DNA from: Streptomyces kronopolitis
GTDB lineage: Bacteria; Actinomycetota; Actinomycetes; Streptomycetales; Streptomycetaceae
Direction: 5' to 3'
Length of the DNA: 64,000 bases
Assembly: GCF_014646275.1 (NCBI RefSeq)
Contig: NZ_BMND01000013.1
Location: forward strand, 124,001 to 188,000
A program made the translations under genes and the position numbers. The notes beneath the pieces are model-generated. The model saw only the letters and a program-made list of their open reading frames with translations. It ran no database searches and was not told where the DNA came from. This document shows positions 1 to 8,036 of the stretch, one piece after another; positions within the stretch are counted from its first letter, which is position 1; the number at the start of each line of letters is the position of its first letter.

Positions 1-3000
1 ACTACTCCTTCGCGCTGAAGGACGGCAAGCCGACCCTGGTCAAGCCGGACCACGTGAACCTCGGTCTGGCCATCGACCTGGTGAAGCCGAACGGTGAGCG
101 CCAGCTCGTCGTCGCCGCCATCAAGAAGGCCGAGACGCTGACCTTCTTCGAGTTCTGGCAGGCCTACGAGGACATCGTCCGCCGGGCCCGCGACAACAAG
201 CTGACGATGGACGACTTCACCGGGGTCACTGCGTCGCTGACGAACCCGGGCGGCATCGGCACGGTGCACTCCGTGCCGCGCCTGATGCCCGGCCAGTCCA
301 TGATCATGGGCGTCGGCTCGATGGACTACCCCGCGGAGTTCCAGGGCACCTCGCAGGACGCCCTGAACAAGCTGGGTGTCGCCAAGGTCATGACGCTGAC
401 CAGCACCTATGACCACCGCGTGATCCAGGGCGCCGCCTCCGGCGAGTTCCTGCGGATCATGAACCAGCTGCTGCTGGGCGAGAAGGACTTCTTCGACGAC
501 ATCTTCAAGTCGCTGCGGATCCCCTACGAGCCGGTCCGCTGGCTCAAGGACATCGACGCCTCGCACGACGACGACGTCACCAAGGCCGCGCGGGTCTTCG
601 AGCTGATCCACTCCTACCGGGTCCGCGGCCACGTCATGGCCGACACCGACCCGCTGGAGTACCACCAGCGCAAGCACCCCGACCTCGACATCACCGAGCA
701 CGGTCTCACCCTGTGGGACCTGGAGCGCGAGTTCGCGGTCGGCGGCTTCTCCGGCAAGTCCATGATGAAGCTGCGCGACATCCTGGGCGTACTGCGCGAC
801 TCGTACTGCCGCACCACCGGCATCGAGTTCATGCACATCCAGGACCCCAAGCAGCGCAAGTGGATCCAGGACCGGGTCGAGCGCTCGCACAAGTCGCCCG
901 AGCGCGAGGAGCAGCTGCGCATCCTGCGTCGGCTGAACTCCGCCGAGGCGTTCGAGACGTTCCTGCAGACGAAGTACGTCGGCCAGAAGCGCTTCTCGCT
1001 GGAGGGCGGCGAGTCCGTCATCCCGCTGCTGGACGCGGTCATCGACGCCGCGGCCGAGTCGCGCCTGGACGAGTGCGTCATCGGCATGGCCCACCGCGGC
1101 CGGCTGAACGTCCTCGCCAACATCGTCGGCAAGTCCTACGCGCAGATCTTCCGGGAGTTCGAGGGCAACCTCGACCCGAAGTCGATGCACGGCTCCGGCG
1201 ACGTGAAGTACCACCTGGGCCAGGAGGGCGTCTTCACCGGCCTGGACGGCGAGCAGATCAAGGTCTCGCTGGCCGCGAACCCCTCCCACCTGGAGGCCGT
1301 CGACCCGATCGTCGAGGGCATCTCGCGCGCCAAGCAGGACATCGTCAACAAGGGCGGCACGGACTTCACCGTCCTGCCGATCCAGCTGCACGGTGACGCG
1401 GCGTTCGCCGGCCAGGGTGTGGTCGCCGAGACGCTGAACATGTCCCAGCTGCGCGGCTACCGCACCGGCGGCACGGTGCACGTGGTCATCAACAACCAGG
1501 TCGGCTTCACCGCCGCCCCGGAGTCGTCGCGTTCGTCCATGTACGCCACCGACGTGGCCCGCATGATCGAGGCGCCGATCTTCCACGTCAACGGTGACGA
1601 CCCCGAGGCCGTCGTCCGCGTGGCCCGGCTGGCCTTCGAGTTCCGCCAGGCGTTCAACAAGGACGTGGTCATCGACCTCATCTGCTACCGCCGCCGCGGT
1701 CACAACGAGTCGGACAACCCGGCCTTCACCCAGCCGCTGATGTACGACCTGATCGACAAGAAGCGCTCGGTGCGCAAGCTCTACACCGAGTCCCTCATCG
1801 GTCGCGGCGACATCACGCTGGAAGAGGCCGAGCAGGCGCTGCAGGACTTCCAGGGCCAGCTGGAGAAGGTCTTCACCGAGGTCCGCGACGCCACGACGAC
1901 GCCGGCCGCGCCCGAGGTGCCGCAGCCCAAGGCGGAGTTCCCGGTCTACGTGGACACCGCGATCTCCCAGGAGGTCGTCAAGCGGATCGCCGAGTCGCAG
2001 GTCAACATCCCCGAGCGGGTCACCGTCCACCCGCGTCTGCTGCCCCAGCTGCAGCGCCGCGCGGCCCAGGTCGAGGACGACACCATCGACTGGGGCATGG
2101 GCGAGACCCTCGCCATCGGCTCGCTGCTGATGGAGGGCACCCCGGTCCGGCTCGCCGGCCAGGACTCCCGCCGCGGCACCTTCGGCCAGCGCCACGCGGT
2201 GCTGATCGACCGCGCGACCGGCGACGACTACACGCCGCTGCTCTACCTCTCCGAGGACCAGGCCCGCTTCAACGTCTACGACTCGCTGCTGAGCGAGTAC
2301 GCGGCGATGGGCTTCGAGTACGGCTACTCCCTGGCCCGCCCGGAGGCGCTGGTCATGTGGGAGGCGCAGTTCGGTGACTTCGTCAACGGCGCCCAGACGG
2401 TCGTCGACGAGTTCATCTCCTCGGCGGAGCAGAAGTGGGGCCAGACCTCCGGCGTCACCCTGCTGCTGCCGCACGGCTACGAGGGCCAGGGCCCGGACCA
2501 CTCCTCGGCCCGGATCGAGCGCTTCCTCCAGCTGTGCGCGCAGAACAACATGACGGTCGCCGCGCCGACGCTGCCGTCGAACTACTTCCACCTGCTGCGC
2601 TGGCAGGTCCACAACCCGCACCACAAGCCGCTGGTCGTCTTCACCCCGAAGTCGATGCTGCGTCTGAAGGCCGCGGCGTCGAAGGCGGAGGAGTTCACCA
2701 CGGGCGGCTTCCGCCCGGTCATCGGCGACGACACCGTCAAGGCCGAGGACGTCCGCAAGGTCATCTTCTGCTCCGGCAAGGTCTACTACGACCTGGAGGC
2801 GGAGCGGGACAAGCGCGGCGCGACCGACACGGCGATCGTCCGCATCGAGCGGCTCTACCCGCTTCCCGGCAAGGAGCTCCAGGCGGAGATCGCCAAGTTC
2901 CCGAACGCCGAGAAGTACCTGTGGACCCAGGAAGAGCCGGCGAACCAGGGTGCGTGGCCGTTCCTCGGCCTCAACCTGATCGACCACCTCGACCTGGCCG

Positions 3001-3134
3001 TCGGCGCCGATGTGCCGCACGGCGAGCGGCTGCGCCGGATCTCCCGGCCGCACTCCTCGTCGCCGGCCGTCGGTTCCGCCAAGCGCCACCAGGCGGAGCA
3101 GGCACAGCTGGTCGCGGAGGCCTTCGACGCCTGA
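1..3134 (+). CDS. kgd: Multifunctional 2-oxoglutarate decarboxylase/dehydrogenase E1 (Kgd), 5' end missing
   Basis: The frame is open from base 3, so the window starts inside the gene and about 1,044 C-terminal residues are present. The first ~155 visible residues are the end of the fused E2-like acyltransferase domain, with the DHRVIQGA motif in the place of the DHRxxxG active site. The thiamine-dependent E1 part follows, with GMAHRGRLN, GDAAFAGQGVV and NNQVGFT, then the transketolase-like pyrimidine-binding domain and a C-terminal domain. Actinobacterial Kgd/SucA has this fused layout and works in the TCA cycle as the oxoglutarate dehydrogenase component, with additional decarboxylase and carboligase activity. 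The GTG at base 54 is internal, not the start. A strong hairpin follows the stop codon. Confidence 0.95.
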   Translation, partial: YSFALKDGKPTLVKPDHVNLGLAIDLVKPNGERQLVVAAIKKAETLTFFEFWQAYEDIVRRARDNKLTMDDFTGVTASLTNPGGIGTVHSVPRLMPGQSMIMGVGSMDYPAEFQGTSQDALNKLGVAKVMTLTSTYDHRVIQGAASGEFLRIMNQLLLGEKDFFDDIFKSLRIPYEPVRWLKDIDASHDDDVTKAARVFELIHSYRVRGHVMADTDPLEYHQRKHPDLDITEHGLTLWDLEREFAVGGFSGKSMMKLRDILGVLRDSYCRTTGIEFMHIQDPKQRKWIQDRVERSHKSPEREEQLRILRRLNSAEAFETFLQTKYVGQKRFSLEGGESVIPLLDAVIDAAAESRLDECVIGMAHRGRLNVLANIVGKSYAQIFREFEGNLDPKSMHGSGDVKYHLGQEGVFTGLDGEQIKVSLAANPSHLEAVDPIVEGISRAKQDIVNKGGTDFTVLPIQLHGDAAFAGQGVVAETLNMSQLRGYRTGGTVHVVINNQVGFTAAPESSRSSMYATDVARMIEAPIFHVNGDDPEAVVRVARLAFEFRQAFNKDVVIDLICYRRRGHNESDNPAFTQPLMYDLIDKKRSVRKLYTESLIGRGDITLEEAEQALQDFQGQLEKVFTEVRDATTTPAAPEVPQPKAEFPVYVDTAISQEVVKRIAESQVNIPERVTVHPRLLPQLQRRAAQVEDDTIDWGMGETLAIGSLLMEGTPVRLAGQDSRRGTFGQRHAVLIDRATGDDYTPLLYLSEDQARFNVYDSLLSEYAAMGFEYGYSLARPEALVMWEAQFGDFVNGAQTVVDEFISSAEQKWGQTSGVTLLLPHGYEGQGPDHSSARIERFLQLCAQNNMTVAAPTLPSNYFHLLRWQVHNPHHKPLVVFTPKSMLRLKAAASKAEEFTTGGFRPVIGDDTVKAEDVRKVIFCSGKVYYDLEAERDKRGATDTAIVRIERLYPLPGKELQAEIAKFPNAEKYLWTQEEPANQGAWPFLGLNLIDHLDLAVGADVPHGERLRRISRPHSSSPAVGSAKRHQAEQAQLVAEAFDA

Positions 3135-3167
3135 GTCGGCAGGCCGCCGGAGTGACCGGTGGAACAG

Positions 3168-3204
3168 CGGAAGGGCCCGTCCCCCTGGGGGGCGGGCCCT
3201 TCCG
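3168..3204. terminator. Bidirectional hairpin terminator between kgd and the TIR/NB-ARC/TPR gene
   Basis: A perfect 12-bp stem (CGGAAGGGCCCG with its complement) encloses a further C5/G5 pairing. It sits between two convergent genes and lacks a clear U-tract, which is usual in Streptomyces. Confidence 0.8.
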
Positions 3205-3226
3205 CGTGCCCGGGGCGCGCCGTCCG

Positions 3227-6200
3227 TCAGACGGGCTGCGGTTCGAAGTCCCAGTACGGGCGGCGGCGGCGCCGGGCGGAGAGGGTGTGCGGGTGCTCGG
3301 CGCCCAGCGTCTCGGAGAGCTGCCCGATGGCCTCCTGCTCCAGCTTGGCCGCCTCCTGGCCGCGGCGCAGTGCCCGCAGGTCCTCGGCCAGCGCCGTCTT
3401 CGCGGACAGCGTCAGCGGATGGGCGTCCCCCAGCGCCGCCTTGGCGCGCCGCAGGGTGTCGCGGCCCAGCTCCACCGCGCCCTCCTCGTCGTCCGTCCGG
3501 TTGCGGGCCGCGCCGGCGTTCAGCGCGCAGCCCAGCGTCCAGGGGTGGTCGGGGCCCATCGCGTCGGTCATCCCGGCGAGGGCGGCCTCCGCGAGGTCCA
3601 GCGCCTCGGCCTGGTCCCCGAACTCGCCACGGACCAGCCCGACGTTGCCCAGGGTGCCGACGGTGTAGGGGTGGCGCTCGCCGGCCAGCGCGCGGTAGCG
3701 CTCGGCGACCTCCTCGGCCAGGTCGCGGGCGTGCCCCAGGTCGCCGTGCTCGCGCAGGAAGGTGGCGTGGTCCGCGCGCACCATCAGCGTCTCGGGGTGG
3801 CGGGGGCCCTGCACCCGGCGGGAGCGTTCGACGAGGTCGGCGAGGAGGGTGGCGGCGCGGGTGACCTCGCCGGAGCGGCGCAGGCACAGCGCGAGGTTGT
3901 GCTCGGCGCGCAGCGTCTGCGGCGTGTGCGGGCCCATCACCTGGAGATGCAGCCGGGCGTTGAGCTCCTGGCCGGAGGCGGCGTCGCGGTAGCGGCCGAG
4001 CAGCCGCAGGGTACGGGCGTGCGCGGTGCCCGCGTTGAGCGTCAGGTGGTGGCGGGCGCGCAGTTCCCGCTCCCGGAAGGCGAGCACCTCGCGGTGGGTG
4101 GTCAGCGCCGCCTCGTACCGGCCCAGCAGGGCGAGGACGTTGCCGAGGTTGTGCCGCGAGGAGAGGGTGCGGGGGGCCTCGGGGCCGAGGAGTTCGGTGT
4201 AGGCCCGCCAGACGGCGTCGAAGAGGTCATAGGCCTGTGCGTAGGAGCCCAGCGCCATCAGCGTGCCGGCCAGGCCGTCCTGGGCCCGCAGCAGATCGGC
4301 GTCGGAGGGGCCGCGTTCGGTGGCGAGCTGGTCGACGACGGCGCTGCCGACGGCCTCGGCCTCGCGGTAGCGGCCGAGCCTGCGCAGCATGTTGGCGTGC
4401 TGGTGGGTCAGCACGAGCATGGTGCGCTGGGTGGCGGCCAGCCGGGTGCGCCAGCGGGACATGAACTGCTCGCACAGCCGCAGGCCCATCCGGTATTCGC
4501 CGCGGACCCGCAGATATTCCACGCAGTTGAGCAGCAGCTGCTGGACGGCCGGTTCGGGGCTGTCGAGCACGCCGGCCGGCTCCAGATGCGGGATCAGCTC
4601 GGCGTAGCGCTCCCAGCAGCGGGTGTCGGAGGGGTTCTGCGGGTCGGCGGTGACCAGCACCCGGCAGGCCGTCGCGGACATCTGGTCGCGCTCGTCCTCG
4701 GACATGTCGCTGCGCAGGAAGCGGTGGTAGAGCCGGTGCATCAGCGCGGTCTCGACGGCCGGGTCGGCGTCCTCGGAGACCTGGTAGTCCAGGCGTACGG
4801 CGGTGGACTCGGTCAGCCGGCGCAGCGCGGTGTTCCAGCTGATCGGCTCGGCGGCGAGGTCGGCGAGGTGTTCGGGCAGGTCGCCGCGGCGGGCCTGGGC
4901 GAGCATCGGGACGGGGATGGTGTCCGGGGCGAAGAACGCGAAGAGCTTGAGGAGTTCGACCGCCGCGGGGCTGCGCTCGCGCAGCGTGTTGAGGGTTATG
5001 GCCCAGCTGGTCTGGAAGGCCATGGGGTAGTCGGAGGAGATCCGGATGCCGACGAGGCTGGGCTCGCCGCGGCGGATCAGCTCGATGTACTCCTTGGGGG
5101 ACATCGGGTTGGCGTCGAGCCAGGCGGCGGTCTGGGCGAGCAGCAGCGGCAGGTCCTGGACGGCGTCGGCGAGCAGGTCGGCTTCCATCGGGGTCAGCCG
5201 TGGTGCGCGCCGCCGGGCGTAGGCGACGCTCTCGGCGCGGTCGAAGGGCAGCACCTCGGTCTCCTGGGCGCTGCCGGAGCCCGACCAGTCGCGGGTGAGG
5301 GTGGTGATCAGGACGTGTCCGCGGCCGTCGGGGACCAGGTCCTCGATCTGCTCCATGTCGTCGGCGCTGTCGAAGATCAGCAGCCAGCGGCGGTAGGGGC
5401 GACCGACGCGCAGCGCCTCGTGGACGGCGCGGATGCGGTCGCCCAGCTCCCGGCCGACGGGGAGGCCGAGCCGGGTGGCGAGTTCGGCGAGCTGTTCGCG
5501 GGCGGCGCCGCGGTTGGTGGCGCTGATCCACCACACCACGTCGTAGTCGTTGCCGAAGCGGTGGGCGTACTCGGCGGCGATCTGGCTCTTGCCGACGCCG
5601 GAGGTGCCGTACAGCGCGAGCCGGGTCTCCAGCGGCGGGCCCGGGTCGGTCCGGGAGCCGGCCAGCTTGCCGTGCAGCTCCTCCAGCACGCCGTCGCGGC
5701 CGGTGAAGCGGTTGTTGCGGCGCGGGATGTTCCACACCTCGGGCGGGTTGTTCGGGAAGCGGGGGGCGCCGGGCTCGTCCTCGTCCACGGGGCGGTGCGG
5801 GGCCCCGATGCCCAGCCGCTGGAGCACCCGGCGGTTGGCCTCGCGCGCGTCCAGGTCGCGCAGGTCGGCGGGGCGCAGCAGGGCGGCCGTGGCGGGCAGG
5901 GACTGGGTGGCCACGCTCACCGCGGCGAACCGCTCGGCGTGCGGGGCCACCACCTCGCGCAGCGCGGCCGTCCACTCCTGCGGTGTCTTGGGGCCCAGCC
6001 GGAAGTACCAGTCGTCCAGCACCATCAGCAGCCGGCCCTCGGCCGCCAGCAGCCCGGACAGCTCCGCCACCAGCGCGGTGTCGGCGCGCGGGTCCCAGCG
6101 CAGCAGGGTGGTGCCGTGGCCCTGCTGCTCCAGCTGGTGGGAGATCCACGCGGCCCAGGGGCGGGTGAAGCCGGCGTAGCTGATGGTGATGTGCGCGGGG

Positions 6201-6265
6201 GAGCCGTCAGGAGCGGCGGAGCCCGGAGAGCCGTGGGGACCAGAAGATGGGGCCTGACCGACCAT
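3227..6265 (-). CDS. TIR-like / NB-ARC / TPR protein (FxsT-like, STAND NTPase)
   Basis: 1,012 aa. Residues ~25-150 resemble a TIR domain (HITISYAG start; E97 in QEWTAAL lies where the NADase glutamate of bacterial TIRs would be). An NB-ARC NTPase follows, with P-loop GTSGVGKS at 220-227 and Walker B RRWLLIFDS near 292-300. From about residue 550 there are TPR-type helical repeats. The layout matches the tetratricopeptide protein of FxSxx-COOH cyclophane RiPP loci (FxsT) and is the prokaryotic NLR-like architecture. The ATG is preceded by AGGGAGA. It is the last gene of the seven-gene set, 112 nt after the radical SAM gene. A sensor or effector role is inference; no ligand can be read from the sequence. 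Confidence 0.85.
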   Translation of the reverse strand: MVGQAPSSGPHGSPGSAAPDGSPAHITISYAGFTRPWAAWISHQLEQQGHGTTLLRWDPRADTALVAELSGLLAAEGRLLMVLDDWYFRLGPKTPQEWTAALREVVAPHAERFAAVSVATQSLPATAALLRPADLRDLDAREANRRVLQRLGIGAPHRPVDEDEPGAPRFPNNPPEVWNIPRRNNRFTGRDGVLEELHGKLAGSRTDPGPPLETRLALYGTSGVGKSQIAAEYAHRFGNDYDVVWWISATNRGAAREQLAELATRLGLPVGRELGDRIRAVHEALRVGRPYRRWLLIFDSADDMEQIEDLVPDGRGHVLITTLTRDWSGSGSAQETEVLPFDRAESVAYARRRAPRLTPMEADLLADAVQDLPLLLAQTAAWLDANPMSPKEYIELIRRGEPSLVGIRISSDYPMAFQTSWAITLNTLRERSPAAVELLKLFAFFAPDTIPVPMLAQARRGDLPEHLADLAAEPISWNTALRRLTESTAVRLDYQVSEDADPAVETALMHRLYHRFLRSDMSEDERDQMSATACRVLVTADPQNPSDTRCWERYAELIPHLEPAGVLDSPEPAVQQLLLNCVEYLRVRGEYRMGLRLCEQFMSRWRTRLAATQRTMLVLTHQHANMLRRLGRYREAEAVGSAVVDQLATERGPSDADLLRAQDGLAGTLMALGSYAQAYDLFDAVWRAYTELLGPEAPRTLSSRHNLGNVLALLGRYEAALTTHREVLAFRERELRARHHLTLNAGTAHARTLRLLGRYRDAASGQELNARLHLQVMGPHTPQTLRAEHNLALCLRRSGEVTRAATLLADLVERSRRVQGPRHPETLMVRADHATFLREHGDLGHARDLAEEVAERYRALAGERHPYTVGTLGNVGLVRGEFGDQAEALDLAEAALAGMTDAMGPDHPWTLGCALNAGAARNRTDDEEGAVELGRDTLRRAKAALGDAHPLTLSAKTALAEDLRALRRGQEAAKLEQEAIGQLSETLGAEHPHTLSARRRRRPYWDFEPQPV

Positions 6266-6377
6266 GCGACCGTCTCCCTGGGGTGCGAGGGTGCGCGCGT
6301 GCGCAGGCTGTCTCCCCGGGCACGCCCTGGCTTTTGGGCACGATAGCCCAAGTGTCCCCCCTGGTGGCGACAGTGCG

Positions 6378-7544
6378 TCAGGTCATATGGGGGTGGCGCC
6401 AGTTGGGTGTGATCGCGGTCTTCAGGCGGGCGGCGATGTGCCGGATGAGGCGCTCCAGGTCGGCGCAGTAGACGGAGGGGTTGGTGAATCCGCTGCCGTC
6501 CGCGCGGTAGCGGTGGGCGTAGTTGCCGCCGCCGCAGACCTCCACCAGGGCGCAGGTGCGGCACCGGTCGCCCAGGCCGTCGCGGCCGGTGCGGCGGGCG
6601 GCCATGCCGGGGTGGGCCAGGGCCTGGTCGAAGGTGTGGTGGAAGACGTCGAGGCCGGTGGCCGCGGCGCCCTCGTAGGCGGACTTGAGCGAGTCCACCT
6701 GTTCGATGGCGCCGTCGGTGTCGACGATCACGGCGACGACCGGGGAGAGGCCGACCGCCTCGCTGGAGCCGGGGCGGCCCAGCAGCAGGCCGAGGATCTC
6801 GGTGAAGACGCGCACCCGGGGGCCGGGTCCGCCGTCCCACCACAGGTCGAAGACGGCGCACAGCCAGTCGCCGTACGGGGTGCGGCCGGCGGCGGCGGGG
6901 GGCGGGCTGGACCAGTTGGCGTGCGGCAGGAGGAAGTCGAGCATCGGGGGGTCCAGGGCGCGCAGCGAGCCGTAGACCTCGGCGGGGTCGGCGGTGACGT
7001 CGATGGTGCACAGGATGCCGGCGAACACCCCGGGGCGGTCGCGGAGCAGCCGCGCGGCGCGGGAGACCGCGGGCCAGGAGGGCCGTCCCGCGTGGTCGAG
7101 GCGGCGGTGGTTGAGGGCGGGGGTGCCGCCGTCGAGGCTGAGGCCGAGCCGGAACCCGGCGGCGCCGAGGGTGTCGAGGATCTCCGGGGTCAGCAGGGTG
7201 CCGTTGGTCTGGACGCCGAAGTCGGCGGCGCAGCCGGCGGGCAGCGCGGCGCGGATCGCGGCGGCCTGCGCCAGCAGCGGGCCGGGGCCGGTGAGCAGCG
7301 GCTCCCCGCCGTGCAGATCGATCCGGACCGCGCGCAGCCGGTGGGTGCGGGCGTGTTCGGCGATGCGGCGGGCGGTCTGCCGGACGGTGGCCGCCGGGGC
7401 GGCCGGCGGGCGGGTGCGCCAGCTGCGGTCGGGGCCGGCGTAGATGTAGCAGTAGGTGCACGCGAGGTTGCAGCGGCTGTGGACCTTCAGGACGAACTGC
7501 CGGAAGGGGACCACGGCGGCCCGGCCGGTCGTCTCCCCCGCCAC
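6378..7544 (-). CDS. FxsB-like radical SAM/SPASM peptide maturase
   Basis: 388 aa from a GTG preceded by AGGGGG. The N-terminus PFRQFVLKVHSRCNLAC is typical of FxsB-family cyclophane-forming maturases. Cluster cysteines C25, C29 and C32 form CxxxCxxC, and GGEP lies at 79-82. The C-terminal SPASM/twitch region has C328, C331, C337 and C360 (CRTCALVEVC and later) for auxiliary clusters. The family cross-links an aromatic side chain to a residue two positions away in a precursor peptide. The nearest candidate substrate is the 72-aa peptide encoded 167 nt upstream. No hydrolase or hydroxylase extension is fused. The family call is strong; the chemistry on this peptide is inference. Confidence 0.88.
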   Translation of the reverse strand: MAGETTGRAAVVPFRQFVLKVHSRCNLACTYCYIYAGPDRSWRTRPPAAPAATVRQTARRIAEHARTHRLRAVRIDLHGGEPLLTGPGPLLAQAAAIRAALPAGCAADFGVQTNGTLLTPEILDTLGAAGFRLGLSLDGGTPALNHRRLDHAGRPSWPAVSRAARLLRDRPGVFAGILCTIDVTADPAEVYGSLRALDPPMLDFLLPHANWSSPPPAAAGRTPYGDWLCAVFDLWWDGGPGPRVRVFTEILGLLLGRPGSSEAVGLSPVVAVIVDTDGAIEQVDSLKSAYEGAAATGLDVFHHTFDQALAHPGMAARRTGRDGLGDRCRTCALVEVCGGGNYAHRYRADGSGFTNPSVYCADLERLIRHIAARLKTAITPNWRHPHMT

Positions 7545-7711
7545 GGCGTCGCCCCCTGCCCGTCGTCCCCGTCATCCCCGGTCAACGGGCCGCCCGCGCA
7601 ACTCCCGCCCGTCGACTGATACATGGCTCCGCCCCCGATCGAGGAACCGAGTGCCCCCGGCAACTGGCCGGTTCCCTTGCACGTTTGCCCAAAAACAACC
7701 GTCTCTGATCG

Positions 7712-7930
7712 TCAATGCACGGCTATTTCCGGGCCGTCCTCGTAGTACGCCACGGCCTCCTGCGCCGACGGCCAGTTGCGCAGCAGCAGCGCCGCCACCT
7801 CCGCCAGCCTCGCGTGGTCCGTCCGCGCGGCGAGAACGCCCACGTCAACCCCGGCGAAGTCCGGCAGCCGCTCGGCCGACGGCCCCGGCGGGGCGGCCAC
7901 CGCCGGTTCGGTGCGGGGGATTGTCGCCAC
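7712..7930 (-). CDS. Candidate RiPP precursor peptide, FxsA-like leader, non-FxSxx C-terminus
   Basis: 72 aa from a GTG with GAGGAG six bases upstream, 106 nt after the vWA gene and 167 nt before the radical SAM maturase. The segment LPDFAGVDVGVLAARTDHA, followed by an Ala/Leu-rich helix, resembles FxsA leaders (LPDLxGVPLxxL type, recalled from the family). FxsA peptides end in F-x-S-x-x. This one instead ends in an aromatic and acidic tail with W53-P54-S55, Y62, Y63 and a PEIAVH terminus. W-P-S and Y-Y-E fit the aromatic-x-x pattern of three-residue cyclophanes. The T-rich stretch just after the stop could be an attenuator that sets the peptide-to-enzyme ratio. The gene is well supported by its RBS and context; its role is inference. 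Confidence 0.75.
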   Translation of the reverse strand: MATIPRTEPAVAAPPGPSAERLPDFAGVDVGVLAARTDHARLAEVAALLLRNWPSAQEAVAYYEDGPEIAVH

Positions 7931-8036
7931 GCTGTTCTCCTCTGGGCCGGCTGGACGGGGGTGTTCCCGGACTCCCGTCCGCAGAAACACAGGCCCCGGG
8001 GGACGGGCGGCCGCCGCCGACGGGCCGCCGGGGCGG

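Noticed and set aside
1..3134. Considered as classic sucA with start at base 54
   Set aside because: Frame is open upstream and the visible N-terminal part is the E2-like domain, so it is the fused Kgd cut by the window edge.
2435..6346. 1,303-aa plus-strand open frame
   Set aside because: Lies opposite the TIR/NB-ARC/TPR gene and over kgd; composition is that of a GC-rich antisense frame and no domain is visible.
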